Part shown: positions 35,911 through 45,191 of the stretch, in pieces
Layout of the letters: every line of letters begins with the position of its first letter
How positions within the stretch are numbered: position 1 is the first letter of the stretch
NCBI GenBank assembly: GCA_964525995.1
Contig: CAZGIM010000010.1
Coordinates: 1-64,000, forward strand
Origin: CAIVAT01 sp964525995
GTDB taxonomy: Bacteria; Bacteroidota; Bacteroidia; Bacteroidales; FEN-979
Reading direction: 5' to 3'
DNA: 64,000 bases
Notes under the pieces: model-generated
Told to the model about the DNA's origin: nothing
The model's input: the letters and a program-made list of their open reading frames with translations, nothing else
Database searches by the model: none
Made by a program: the position numbers and the translations under genes

Positions 35911-37437
35911 TTAGTCATTGGATTGCGCCGTTCTACCTCCACGTCCGCCATCGGTAGGGTATCTTACGGCATCAATGCCGGCAGCGCCGTACCTGTCTGA
36001 TACCCGCATGTACGGACCGGTATACGACCAGTAACTTCCGCGGAAACCGGCTCCGGCTGAGTTTGAACCCGGCCAGTTTGTTACATTGGCATATCCGTTT
36101 GAGTTCAGGATACCGTCACCGTGAAGAGCTGTAAATCCGCGACCCGTCGGATGACCTGCCGAAACAAAATGCTCCAGGAGATTCCCGCTCATCTCCATGA
36201 CTCCATAATAGGTTGCCCCGGCCGTTATCCGCCCTGTATTCATCGGATTTCCTGCGAAGATCCCGACACGTAACGGCCCATTGACAGGTCCGTTTATCGG
36301 GGTCGTCAGGCTGTAGGCTGCATTCCCTTCAGAAGAATTGAAGTTTGAAGAAATATTTTCCGAAGTGCCTCCGCTGCCTGATAATGTGTACGTGCCGATG
36401 GTTACTGTGTCTGTTCCCCAGGCAAACTCATTCGGCACCGGCTGTAACGTACCACGGCATGTTTTTTCGTATTCCATCTCCGTGAGGGGCCGCAAACCGC
36501 TCCAGTCGAAATAGGCTGCGATATCTGCCCAGTTAAGGTTACTGCACGCTACATATGGCCTGGAGGTCGAATACTGGCCGACGACATTTCCGGTGATTGC
36601 ATAACGGTATCCACTGCCGGAATATTTCCGCCTGGTTGCCTGGGACTGAGTCAGCGTATTCAGGAAATCGACATATTGCTGCTGGCTGATCTCAAATTTC
36701 ATACAATAAAAAGCCTTAAATCCTTTTGGGAAGGTGGCAGGGATCGGGCCTGCCTGATCTCCTCCCTGATAAGACACATTATAGTATAGGTTCCCGCTCT
36801 CCTGGCCTACCGTGATCTCTTCTTCATCGTTCACTTCGAATGGAGAGGTCACTTCCGGATAGGTATAAAAAGCGCTTGGTTCATTCCCGCCGGTGCCGAG
36901 ATAAAAACTGCCCTGCGGAATAAATATATGTTCAATGGCAAAAACCCTGAGATCGACCATATCGTTATCGTTCACGCCACCTGCACCGTAATTCCAGCGG
37001 ATCTTTACGTCCGAAAGCGATAATAAACCTGATCCATTGGAATCCCTGTAAATAAATATTCCCGCAACCTGGTTTGAAGTGTCGTTATATGGTTGGTCCG
37101 GGTCAACCAGGCCGGTTTCAATGATTGAACCGGGCGACGGGATGTGCCCGGCAGTATCGAAGTAAACATGCTGCCAGGGTCCGCCATTCACCCGGAATTT
37201 TACAAAAACCCATGCGGCATCATAATTATACGGCTCCTGATATCCCAGACCGGCCAGGTCATTTCTCCAGGAATTCTCCCACGAAATGTCAAAGCCTATT
37301 AAACAGGTGTGTTTTTCAAGATCCTGCCCCGAAATTGTGATGTCCGATAAAGTAATGTTATTTGCATTGAGAGCAGGATGGAATATCCACAACAAACATA
37401 TTATGATGATTTTCCAATACTTCGTTTGATTTTTCAT
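35911..37437 (-). CDS. Exported SUMF1/FGE-sulfatase-fold protein
   Basis: A 508-residue exported protein with a signal peptide (about 1-25, ending ALNANN). Residues about 30-165 look like a beta domain, and about 170-505 match the formylglycine-generating-enzyme (SUMF1/EgtB/PvdO) fold: FYCMKFEISQQQYVDFLN, SNLNWADIAAYFDWSGLRPLTEMEYEK (quoted by LRPLTEMEYEK), and GVMEMSGNLLEH. The catalytic cysteine pair of true FGEs is not visible at the C-terminal RGS-W-x8-R region, so a structural or binding role similar to gliding proteins GldJ/GldK is more likely than enzymatic. No T9SS sorting domain is present. It heads the minus-strand series 37437-34030. Confidence 0.82.
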   Translation of the reverse strand: MKNQTKYWKIIIICLLWIFHPALNANNITLSDITISGQDLEKHTCLIGFDISWENSWRNDLAGLGYQEPYNYDAAWVFVKFRVNGGPWQHVYFDTAGHIPSPGSIIETGLVDPDQPYNDTSNQVAGIFIYRDSNGSGLLSLSDVKIRWNYGAGGVNDNDMVDLRVFAIEHIFIPQGSFYLGTGGNEPSAFYTYPEVTSPFEVNDEEEITVGQESGNLYYNVSYQGGDQAGPIPATFPKGFKAFYCMKFEISQQQYVDFLNTLTQSQATRRKYSGSGYRYAITGNVVGQYSTSRPYVACSNLNWADIAAYFDWSGLRPLTEMEYEKTCRGTLQPVPNEFAWGTDTVTIGTYTLSGSGGTSENISSNFNSSEGNAAYSLTTPINGPVNGPLRVGIFAGNPMNTGRITAGATYYGVMEMSGNLLEHFVSAGHPTGRGFTALHGDGILNSNGYANVTNWPGSNSAGAGFRGSYWSYTGPYMRVSDRYGAAGIDAVRYPTDGGRGGRTAQSND

Positions 37438-37873
37438 AGCATTCTATTTTAATTGTCTGAATCAGGAAAGCAGGTGCAAATATTCTTTCAAATGTAGGAT
37501 TCTGTCCCCGCAAAACAGTCCGGGCGGAACGGCAAGGACAACATTATCCACTCCTTTATCACTTCCTTACTTACATGGTAGGGAAGGAAGCTGGGAGAAT
37601 GTAATGTTCTTACTTGACCACCGTTAGTTCGGTGGTTCATAGATGGGGCAAGTAATCTATCTTGAATAGCTTGTAGGATCTCTTTATTACTAATGCTATT
37701 CATATCATTATAGATGAACAGCAAGAAATGTTCTTATTGACCTCTCATAGAAAGCAAAGGCGTGAAGCTTTGCATGGACACGCCGCCTAAATTGACCACC
37801 TCAAACAAATAAGAGAAAAGAAATTAACGTTTTGTCAACAATAACAGGCTGTTAGAAAGGAAAAGAAAAGTAA
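37438..37873. other. Gene-poor stretch with several hairpins; possible insertion-sequence remnant
   Basis: About 435 bases with no recognisable gene. ACCACCG-TTAGTT-CGGTGGT (37618-37636) and GGCGTG...CACGCC (37760-37784) can form hairpins, and TTGACCACC occurs twice in direct orientation (near 37614 and 37793). A TAnnTTTG box on the minus strand (37496-37489, TACATTTG) could drive the SUMF1-like gene. A 78-codon minus-strand frame (37488-37724) has no family resemblance. Confidence 0.4.
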
Positions 37874-39271
37874 TTACTTTCCGATGCAGAACCGGCTGAA
37901 TATGTGGTCGAGAATTTCGTCGGTTGTTATTTCTCCCGTTATCTCCCCTAAGTGATAGAGCGCCCTCCTGATGTCGATGGTCACCAGATCGGTCGGAACC
38001 CCCTGGGCAAATCCTTCCTGAACCGATTCGACAGCCTCCCTGGCACATATCAGTGCTTCAAAGTGTCGTGAATTGGAGATAATGGTCCTGTCGCTTAGAT
38101 TCACATCCTTTACCAGTCCCACCAGATGCTCGGCCAAGAGGTGGATGTTTTCCTTGCGTTTTCCAGAAACAAAGATCGTTTCGAGTTCGACAAAATCTTT
38201 AAAACCCTGGGGTAACTCAGACAACTGATCGGTTTTGTTGCCGACCAGAACCAGGTGGTTTGATTGCTCGGCCGTGATCTCCCTGATATCTGCAATCTCA
38301 TTCATGACATCCTGAAACGACTGTTGGGTTACATCAAAAACGTACAGGATGATCGATGCTTCGCCGATCTTGGCCCAGGTCCGTTCAATTCCGATCGTTT
38401 CAATCTTATTTTCCGCGGCCCTCAAACCGGCAGTATCGATGAACCTGAAACTGTAACCGCCTATCACAATAGTATCCTCGATGGCATCACGCGTGGTCCC
38501 CGGAATCTCAGAAACGATAGCCTTTTCCTCATTGAGAATGGCGTTCAGAAGAGTCGATTTCCCGACATTCGGCTTTCCGACAATGGCAACCGGAATCCCG
38601 TTCTTGATCACATTTCCCAACCTGAATGATTGGATGAGCGCCTCTATTTCTGAAAGAAGTTTATCAAGTAAGGCTTTCAATTCACTCCGGTCTGCAAACT
38701 CAACATCTTCCTCACTAAAATCAAGCTCAAGCTCAATCAGCGCCGTGAAATCTACCAGCGCCTTCCTCAGCTCTTTTATTTTCCCTGAAAATCCGCCTCT
38801 CATCTGATGAATTGCCAAATCATGCGAGGTCTTTGAATGGGATGCAATCAGATCGGTTACCGCCTCTGCCTGGGTGAGATCCAGCTTGCCGTTGGTAAAT
38901 GCCCTGAAAGTGAATTCGCCGGGGCTCGCCAGCCGGATTCCCTCCGACAGCAGCACCTCTATGATTTTCTGTTGTATATAAACCGATCCATGCGAAGAGA
39001 TCTCAACAACTTCTTCGCCCGTGTATGAGTTGGGGGCCCGGAAAACCGAGATCAACACTTCATCCAGAACGGATTCTCCTTCGAAGATAGTTCCGAAATA
39101 AATAGTGTGTGAAGAAGCATTCCGGATATTAAGATCTTTTTGAGCAGGTTTGAAGATGTTCGAAACAACCTCTAATGATCTTTCACCGGATACCCTGATC
39201 ACTGCAATAGCCCCCGTACCCGGCGCAGTCGATAGGGCGCAAATTGTCTCTCTGTTGTCACGGAAAATCAT
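37874..39271 (-). CDS. mnmE: tRNA uridine-5-carboxymethylaminomethyl modification GTPase
   Basis: With MnmG, makes the cmnm5 modification of U34 in several tRNAs. The 465-residue protein starts at ATG 39271 (MIFRDNRETICALSTAPG); the longer frame to 39394 would run through the -7 box and into the divergent gene. It shows the folate-binding N-terminal domain, a helical domain, the GTPase with G1 GKPNVGKST near residue 225, G3 DTAGLR, G4 GNKTD, and the conserved C-terminal CIGK. It is monocistronic, divergent from sucD. Confidence 0.96.
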   Translation of the reverse strand: MIFRDNRETICALSTAPGTGAIAVIRVSGERSLEVVSNIFKPAQKDLNIRNASSHTIYFGTIFEGESVLDEVLISVFRAPNSYTGEEVVEISSHGSVYIQQKIIEVLLSEGIRLASPGEFTFRAFTNGKLDLTQAEAVTDLIASHSKTSHDLAIHQMRGGFSGKIKELRKALVDFTALIELELDFSEEDVEFADRSELKALLDKLLSEIEALIQSFRLGNVIKNGIPVAIVGKPNVGKSTLLNAILNEEKAIVSEIPGTTRDAIEDTIVIGGYSFRFIDTAGLRAAENKIETIGIERTWAKIGEASIILYVFDVTQQSFQDVMNEIADIREITAEQSNHLVLVGNKTDQLSELPQGFKDFVELETIFVSGKRKENIHLLAEHLVGLVKDVNLSDRTIISNSRHFEALICAREAVESVQEGFAQGVPTDLVTIDIRRALYHLGEITGEITTDEILDHIFSRFCIGK

Positions 39272-39305
39272 GGTGTATTGGTGTATAATTGTAAACTTTT
39301 TAAGG

Positions 39306-39313
39306 CAAACATA
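39306..39313 (-). promoter_or_regulatory. -7 box of mnmE
   Basis: On the minus strand TATGTTTG (39313-39306) matches TAnnTTTG, 34 bases before the mnmE ATG. No clear -33 TTTG was found. Confidence 0.5.
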
Positions 39314-39395
39314 CATAATTCCGTCCGGTGAAGAAAAAATCGGATGAAACAGACTGAAAATTATTATGACCCGGTTTCTCCTGAATGAAAACATT

Positions 39396-39403
39396 TATCT
39401 TTG
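39396..39403 (+). promoter_or_regulatory. -7 box of sucD
   Basis: TATCTTTG (39396-39403) lies 44 bases before the sucD ATG; upstream TTTC at 39375-39378 is slightly too close (17-base spacer) to be an ideal -33 element. Confidence 0.55.
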
Positions 39404-39447
39404 ATTTCAAATTGAAACACAGGTTTCTTCTGCCAAATTTTGACCAG

Positions 39448-40320
39448 ATGAGCATTTTAGTAAATAAAGATTCCAGGGTCATTGTTCAGGGAATTACGGG
39501 CCACGAGGGTTCCTTTCATGCAAGTCAGATGATTGAATATGGAACCAACATTGTTGGCGGAGTAACACCTGGTAAGGGCGGTATCAGCCATCTTGGCAAA
39601 CCGGTCTTCAATACGGTCTGGGATGCGGTACATTCAACAGGGGCCGATGTTTCGGTACTCTTTGTTCCACCTCCCCTTGCCGCCGATGCCATTCTCGAAG
39701 CTGCCGACGGAGGGATAAGACTTATTGTCTGCATCACTGAGGGAATTCCCGTTAAGGATATGATTTCGGTGAAGGAGTATCTGAGATGCAGGGGCGCAAG
39801 GATGATCGGTCCGAATTGTCCCGGCATCATCACGCCTCCTTCAACAAAAATAGGCATTATGCCGGGGTTCATCCACCGGCCCGGATCGGTAGGGATCGTT
39901 TCCCGTTCTGGAACCCTCTCGTATGAAGCGGTTGACCAAATATCAAAAGCCGGATTGGGCCAGTCAACCATGATCGGTGTAGGAGGGGATCCCATCCCCG
40001 GCACCACCATTCGCGAAGTCATCGAACTCTTTATGAATGATCCGGAAACCGAAGGAATCGTCATGATCGGTGAAATAGGCGGAAATATGGAGACTGATGC
40101 CGGTTTCTGGATCCGTCAGCACGGAAACAAACCAGTGGTTAGCTTCATCGCGGGTGCAACTGCTCCTAAAGGAAGAACCATGGGTCATGCAGGGGCTATC
40201 ATCGGAGGAAAGTCCGACACAGCCCAGGCAAAGAAGGAGATTCTGAAACAATGCGGAGTGATCGTGGTCGATTCGCCTGCCGACCTTGGAACCACCATGG
40301 CACAGGTTTTAAAGAACTGA
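39448..40320 (+). CDS. sucD: Succinyl-CoA ligase (ADP/GDP-forming) subunit alpha
   Basis: The CoA-binding, phosphohistidine subunit of succinyl-CoA synthetase in the TCA cycle. The 290-residue protein begins MSILVNKDSRVIVQGITGHEG at ATG 39448, where the family starts; the longer frame to 39385 overlaps the promoter. Motifs include GVTPGKGGISHLG, the CoA-site FVPPPLAADAI, RSGTLSYEAV, and the active-site histidine in MGHAGAIIGG near residue 247. The partner sucC is not adjacent, unlike most genomes, and no other TCA gene is near. It converges on the next gene with 17 bases between. Confidence 0.95.
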   Translation: MSILVNKDSRVIVQGITGHEGSFHASQMIEYGTNIVGGVTPGKGGISHLGKPVFNTVWDAVHSTGADVSVLFVPPPLAADAILEAADGGIRLIVCITEGIPVKDMISVKEYLRCRGARMIGPNCPGIITPPSTKIGIMPGFIHRPGSVGIVSRSGTLSYEAVDQISKAGLGQSTMIGVGGDPIPGTTIREVIELFMNDPETEGIVMIGEIGGNMETDAGFWIRQHGNKPVVSFIAGATAPKGRTMGHAGAIIGGKSDTAQAKKEILKQCGVIVVDSPADLGTTMAQVLKN

Positions 40321-40337
40321 CCGCTTCCCTGACCCGG

Positions 40338-41753
40338 TTACTCTTTCAGGTATTCATAAGCTCCTAATGATGGAGTATTCCCGCGATCAATACCCCTTAT
40401 ATCAAATGGAATTCCAAGCGGCTTCCCTTGGCCGATGGCAGGTGAGATGCTGTCGATCCGGTAATCCATTTTCTGGGTATCGATAAAACCAGGATCTTTA
40501 TTGACAAGGCAGTTGATATATCTGTTGGGATCGTTCAATTTTAATTGGGTACGAAGAAGGGCATGGTCAAACTGAAAATTGAATCCGGCTCCAACTGCTG
40601 AATCGAGCATGATCTCCTCACTGTTGGATCCGTAAAGGATGGCATTCCCAAAATAGGCTTTCGTTAACGGATGTGTGATTTTTGTTCCGTTCGTATCATA
40701 AACGTAATTACTCAGGTACAATGCTGGGACATTTCGTACCGAGGATGTCCAATAGTTACCCACAGTCAGTTGTCTGAAATCATACGAACCGCCATAGTTG
40801 ATGTCCAGAGAGGGGCCGCCGCAACTTCCGATCACACAGTTTTCCGAAACAATATAGGTTCCGTAAGCCAAAATTCCTGAGGCGGTAAAATTTTGAATTA
40901 TGGTATTTCTCAGGGTAAGCATCGGGGTAACGGATGAGACCGCAGAATCGGCAAAGATGCCGAAAGTGCCGTTTTTAATGATGGCATGGTCTAATACATG
41001 TTCCTTGCTTCCCGCCTCCAGGAAAATTCCTCTCCATTGTCCGGGTAAATCTTTATAGTAGGGATCCAGGCGATCGCCCTGAAATCGCACCGGATGTTCG
41101 AGCGATCCGGGTATCTGCAACGACGCATTAAACGATACGGATAAATAAGCTTCTTTATGAAAATAAACCCGCGTGCCGGGCATGATGATCAGGATCCCGT
41201 TGGTATCGACCCTGAGTGATTCATAAATAACATGAGCCCGGGTGCTGTCCCAGATATTCTGCCCCTGCAACAATGCTTTCCGGTGAAATACCGCGTCACG
41301 ACCCCATGCAACCAGTTTTACATACTGCTGGTTCCCATTCAGCAAAAAACCAATCGAATCATCCACCACAAAAGGGGTGTTCAGGTTATGAGGATCGACC
41401 GTGACGCGTACAAAAACATAGATACTGTCCTGACCTGAGATCTCGACATTTTCAACCGTATTGGCAGGGATTCCGTTCACATTGATCCGGTAACTGGAGT
41501 TTGATCCCCCGCCAACCGAAATCCTTGATATATTTACTTTCCGGTCATGATTATTATACACCACCAGCCGTTGCGTTACCGAGCCGATGGTCGGAAAAAC
41601 CGTATCGAAGAATACCGTATCAGTTGAAAAGGAGAGGGTGAGACCGGGACTGGAATCCAATTTCTCATTTTTCCGGCAGGAGGTCGAAATCCAAATTGAG
41701 ACGAGGAGTCCGATGATCAGGATAATAATAGATTTATGTTTGTTCAAAGGCAC
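40338..41753 (-). CDS. Lipoprotein with parallel beta-helix repeats
   Basis: A 471-residue exported lipoprotein: the signal sequence ends WISTSC, so Cys26 should be lipidated. After a beta domain (about 35-150, FSTDTVFFDTVFPTIGSVTQ, ending near GFLLNGNQQ), residues 170-400 contain right-handed parallel beta-helix repeats (GTRVYFHKEAYLSV, DHAIIKNGTFGIFA, then LRNTIIQNFTASGILA). The C-terminus ends in a DPGFID / DIRGIDRG ... LGAYEY arrangement seen in choice-of-anchor Q type beta-helix proteins. It is likely a surface or periplasmic polysaccharide-binding protein; no catalytic residues are identifiable. Confidence 0.75.
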   Translation of the reverse strand: MPLNKHKSIIILIIGLLVSIWISTSCRKNEKLDSSPGLTLSFSTDTVFFDTVFPTIGSVTQRLVVYNNHDRKVNISRISVGGGSNSSYRINVNGIPANTVENVEISGQDSIYVFVRVTVDPHNLNTPFVVDDSIGFLLNGNQQYVKLVAWGRDAVFHRKALLQGQNIWDSTRAHVIYESLRVDTNGILIIMPGTRVYFHKEAYLSVSFNASLQIPGSLEHPVRFQGDRLDPYYKDLPGQWRGIFLEAGSKEHVLDHAIIKNGTFGIFADSAVSSVTPMLTLRNTIIQNFTASGILAYGTYIVSENCVIGSCGGPSLDINYGGSYDFRQLTVGNYWTSSVRNVPALYLSNYVYDTNGTKITHPLTKAYFGNAILYGSNSEEIMLDSAVGAGFNFQFDHALLRTQLKLNDPNRYINCLVNKDPGFIDTQKMDYRIDSISPAIGQGKPLGIPFDIRGIDRGNTPSLGAYEYLKE

Positions 41754-41822
41754 GATTTACCGTATATTAAGATATTATTAAGTTTGATAAAGGGTAACGT
41801 TAAAAAACCAGATTATTGTAAT

Positions 41823-41852
41823 TTTGCAGATCATTTTTAATGCTTATATTTG
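41823..41852 (+). promoter_or_regulatory. Promoter of the glycogen cluster
   Basis: TTTG (41823-41826), 18 bases, TATATTTG (41845-41852). A second overlapping -7 box TAATTTTG lies at 41819-41826 and shares its TTTG with the -33 element. The start site would be about 20 bases before ATG 41877. Confidence 0.65.
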
Positions 41853-41876
41853 AATTTTCCAAAGAAAATCAGCACA

Positions 41877-43820
41877 ATGAGTTATATCAATTTTGACAAG
41901 ACCCAACTCGTAAATCTTGAATATTCTCTCAGCCGTGAACTGCTCCGCTCAAACCGCGCCGGATCCTATGCCAATTCGACTATTATAAACTGCAACACCC
42001 GGAAGTACCACGGAATGCTTGTTACACCCCAGCCCGGTATTGACCATGAAAATCATATCCTGTTATCCACTCTGGATGAGACGGTCATCCAGAGGGATGC
42101 AGAATTCAACCTGGGGATCCACAAATATCCTGGAGGAGTATATAATCCCAAAGGACACAAATACTTCCGGGATTTCGTGACCGAGCCGATTCCCATGATG
42201 ACTTACAGGGTAGGAGGGGTCATCCTTACCAAGGAGATGATCTTCACCACCCGGGAAGACCGGATGATCATCAAATACACCTTGGTGGAAGCCCATTCCC
42301 CAACCAAAATCCGGCTGAAACCTTTCTTAGCATTCCGTAACATCCATGCATTGAGCAGGGAGAATATATTTGCAGATAAAAAGTATGAGCCGGTGCCCAG
42401 GGGCATCAAGGTAAGGATGTATTTAGGGTATTCCGATCTTTTCATGCAGCTATCCAGCAATAATGAATATACCCACGTTCCCGACTGGAACTACAACATC
42501 GAGTACCAGGAAGAGATGGAACGGGGTTATGAATACCAGGAAGATCTTTATACTCCCGGATTTTTCGAATTCGATATTAAAAAGGGCGAAAGCGTATATT
42601 TTGCAGCAGGTGTCAAAGAGATCAATCCCTCCATGATGAAACGGGCATTTGAGGCGGAACTTAAACTGCGAACACCGAGGAATACTTTTGAAAACTGCCT
42701 CGCTAACGCCGCCCAGCAATTCATCATCGTGAAAGGCAAGAATACCGAGGTCGTAGCAGGATTCCCATGGTATGGCCGCTCGGGCCGCAGTACCTTTATC
42801 TCACTCCCCGGTCTGACACTGGTTCAGGGTAATTTTACCACATGCAAAGCGGTGATCGACACCTTAGTCTCTGAAATGCAGGGACCGTTTTTCCCGCATA
42901 CCGGTTCGGGTAACTCGATCACATATTGCTCTTCCGACACCTCCCTCTGGTTTTTCTGGACGTTACAGCAATATTCACGCTTTACAGGAAACGATACCTG
43001 TATCTGGAAGGATTATGGTAAAAAAATGAGGTTGATCCTCGAAAGTTACCGTGATGGAACGGATTTCAATATCCACATGGAATCTGACGGATTGATCCAT
43101 GCGGGTATCCCCGGTAAAGCGCTTACCTGGATGGATGCTGTTGCGTATGGTAAACCAGTTACCCCCCGCATCGGAAAAACCGTTGAGGTCAATGCGCTTT
43201 GGTACAACGCAATCTGTTTCAGCCTGGAATTAGCCAAGACGGCCGGCGATCATCAATTTGTCGAGGAATGGAGCGGACTGGCCCGGATGCTACCCGATTC
43301 ATTCGTGTCGGCATTCTGGAACCCCGAGAAAAAATACCTTGCCGATTACATCGACGGAGAATATAAAGACTGGACCGTAAGGCCTAATATGGTGATTGCG
43401 ACCTCGCTGCCTTATAGTCCGGTGAAAGAGGAGATTCGCAAAGAGGTGCTGAGCCGCGTCAAACAAGAATTACTGACCCCGAGAGGCTTACGTACCCTTA
43501 CCCCAAAAAGTCCGGTTTATAAAGGAAATTACGTGGGAAATACCTTTGAACGCGATACTGCTTGTCACCAGGGAACAGTTTCTCCTTGGATTCTTGGCCA
43601 TTTTGTTGAGGGGTACCTGATGATTCACGGGAGGAGCGGGCTTTCTTTTATTAAATCGATTTTCGAAGGTTTCGAGGCCGTTATGACCGAGCATGGAATT
43701 GGTACCATTTCGGAGTTTTATGACGGGGATCCGCCCAATGCCCCAAGAGGCGCCATTTCGATGGCATGGTCGGTGGCGGAACTGCTCAGGATTAACTATT
43801 TGATTAAACAGGCAGAGTAA
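41877..43820 (+). CDS. Glycogen debranching enzyme (amylo-alpha-1,6-glucosidase type)
   Basis: Hydrolyses alpha-1,6 branch points in glycogen (GH133-like). The 647-residue cytoplasmic protein begins with the family N-terminal domain (YINFDKTQLVNLEYSLSREL, then RKYHGMLV), and from about residue 280 continues as the alpha/alpha-barrel: FPWYGRSGRSTFISLPG, GLIHAGIPGKALTWMDA, then KTVEVNALWYNA and RDTACHQGTVSPW. ATG 41877 follows a promoter. The next gene begins 83 bases later and the cluster continues through a GT4, a GH57 and a synthase/phosphorylase fusion, all for alpha-glucans. Confidence 0.93.
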   Translation: MSYINFDKTQLVNLEYSLSRELLRSNRAGSYANSTIINCNTRKYHGMLVTPQPGIDHENHILLSTLDETVIQRDAEFNLGIHKYPGGVYNPKGHKYFRDFVTEPIPMMTYRVGGVILTKEMIFTTREDRMIIKYTLVEAHSPTKIRLKPFLAFRNIHALSRENIFADKKYEPVPRGIKVRMYLGYSDLFMQLSSNNEYTHVPDWNYNIEYQEEMERGYEYQEDLYTPGFFEFDIKKGESVYFAAGVKEINPSMMKRAFEAELKLRTPRNTFENCLANAAQQFIIVKGKNTEVVAGFPWYGRSGRSTFISLPGLTLVQGNFTTCKAVIDTLVSEMQGPFFPHTGSGNSITYCSSDTSLWFFWTLQQYSRFTGNDTCIWKDYGKKMRLILESYRDGTDFNIHMESDGLIHAGIPGKALTWMDAVAYGKPVTPRIGKTVEVNALWYNAICFSLELAKTAGDHQFVEEWSGLARMLPDSFVSAFWNPEKKYLADYIDGEYKDWTVRPNMVIATSLPYSPVKEEIRKEVLSRVKQELLTPRGLRTLTPKSPVYKGNYVGNTFERDTACHQGTVSPWILGHFVEGYLMIHGRSGLSFIKSIFEGFEAVMTEHGIGTISEFYDGDPPNAPRGAISMAWSVAELLRINYLIKQAE

Positions 43821-43903
43821 CCGGGATGGGAAAAGCTTGTAGCATTTGATTATCAATTGTAATACTAAATTCGTTCATCATATATCGTAAATCAGCAGAC
43901 AAA

Positions 43904-45187
43904 ATGCGCGTCTTAATGTTTGGGTGGGAATTCCCGCCGCATATTACGGGTGGATTGGGAACTGCATGTTTCGGGCTCACCAAGGGTTTGGTCAAACATG
44001 GTATTGAGGTGACCTTTGTCGTGCCCAAGGCATTCGGTGATGAAATCAAAGAGGGGTTCAGGCTGGTTAACGCTAGCGATCTGGTTCTGGATTTCGAACA
44101 AAATGAAACCCGCTCCTTCCTTGAAAAGATTCAATACATGGAGATAGGCTCGAATCTCGTTCCATATCTTGATCCGGAAGAATTTGAATTAGCCGTAACC
44201 TCACAAAAAAGGGAAGAAAGTGTCGAGCATACGGTATTTTCACGGCAATATAATTTTTCAGGAAAATACGGGCCGAACCTTATGGAAGAGGTCTCCCGTT
44301 ATGCCCTGGTTGCCTCTTCGCTCGCATCGTCGGGCGATTTTGATGTGATACATGCACACGACTGGCTGACCTATCCAGCGGGCATAGCCGCCAGGAAAAT
44401 ATCCGGCAAGCCGCTGGTGGTACATGTGCATGCCACCGAATTTGACCGGTCGGGCGAAAATGTCAACCAACCGGTTTATGATATTGAACGACAGGGTATG
44501 TCCGAAGCCGACAAGGTCATCACCGTGAGCAACCTGACGCGGCAGATCGTGATCGACCGGTATGGAATTCCTCCCGATAAAGTATTTACGGTTCACAATG
44601 CCGTCGAGCCGGTTGAACGCCCCGAACTGGAGGGTGTTACGAAACATGTGAAGGAAAAGGTGGTCACCTTTTTAGGCAGGGTCACCTACCAGAAAGGCCC
44701 CGATTATTTTGTTGAAGCTGCCTATAAAGTACTCAAGCGGGATTCAAATGTTCGGTTCGTTATGGCGGGATCCGGCGACCTTCTCAACCGGATGATCCGC
44801 AGGGTCGCCCAACTCAAAATTGCTACCAAATTTCATTTTACCGGATTTCTTTCCGGACCCGATGTCGATAAAATGTTCGCAATGAGCGATGTCTATGTCA
44901 TGCCCTCCGTATCCGAGCCATTCGGAATCTCTCCCCTTGAAGCAATGCGTTCCAATGTCCCTGTCGTGATCTCCAAACAATCAGGTGTAGCCGAGGTGCT
45001 TCAACATGCACTGAAAGTCGATTTTTGGGATATTGACGCGCTGGCCGACGCCATCTACGGCATTCTCCATTATGACGGCCTCCGGAAAATGTTTATCCGC
45101 TACGGTAAAACTGAAGTGGATAATCTGCTGTGGGAAAACGCCGCTGTTCATATTATTGATGTTTATAACAAAGCTGTTTATAAGTGA
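43904..45187 (+). CDS. Family 4 glycosyltransferase of the glycogen cluster
   Basis: A 427-residue cytoplasmic GT-B enzyme. The N-terminal FGWEFPPHITGGLGTACFGL is the GT4/glycogen-synthase-like acceptor-side loop, and the C-terminal half has HAHDWLTYPAG, FLGRVTYQKGPDYFVEAA, and the donor-binding MPSVSEPFGISPLEAM with E-x7-E. A homologue lies in the same place, between debranching enzyme and GH57 genes, in Bacteroides. It probably transfers glucose to alpha-glucan or makes a maltodextrin primer; the donor is not readable. The GH57 gene starts four bases after its stop. Confidence 0.88.
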   Translation: MRVLMFGWEFPPHITGGLGTACFGLTKGLVKHGIEVTFVVPKAFGDEIKEGFRLVNASDLVLDFEQNETRSFLEKIQYMEIGSNLVPYLDPEEFELAVTSQKREESVEHTVFSRQYNFSGKYGPNLMEEVSRYALVASSLASSGDFDVIHAHDWLTYPAGIAARKISGKPLVVHVHATEFDRSGENVNQPVYDIERQGMSEADKVITVSNLTRQIVIDRYGIPPDKVFTVHNAVEPVERPELEGVTKHVKEKVVTFLGRVTYQKGPDYFVEAAYKVLKRDSNVRFVMAGSGDLLNRMIRRVAQLKIATKFHFTGFLSGPDVDKMFAMSDVYVMPSVSEPFGISPLEAMRSNVPVVISKQSGVAEVLQHALKVDFWDIDALADAIYGILHYDGLRKMFIRYGKTEVDNLLWENAAVHIIDVYNKAVYK

Positions 45188-45191
45188 TTAT

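Noticed and set aside
37488..37724. A 78-codon minus-strand open frame in the structured gap
   Set aside because: No family resemblance and it crosses a hairpin; noted only as part of the gap.
45033..45191. Upstream extension of the GH57 gene
   Set aside because: These codons lie within the GT4 gene in another frame and precede the family's normal start at ATG 45192.
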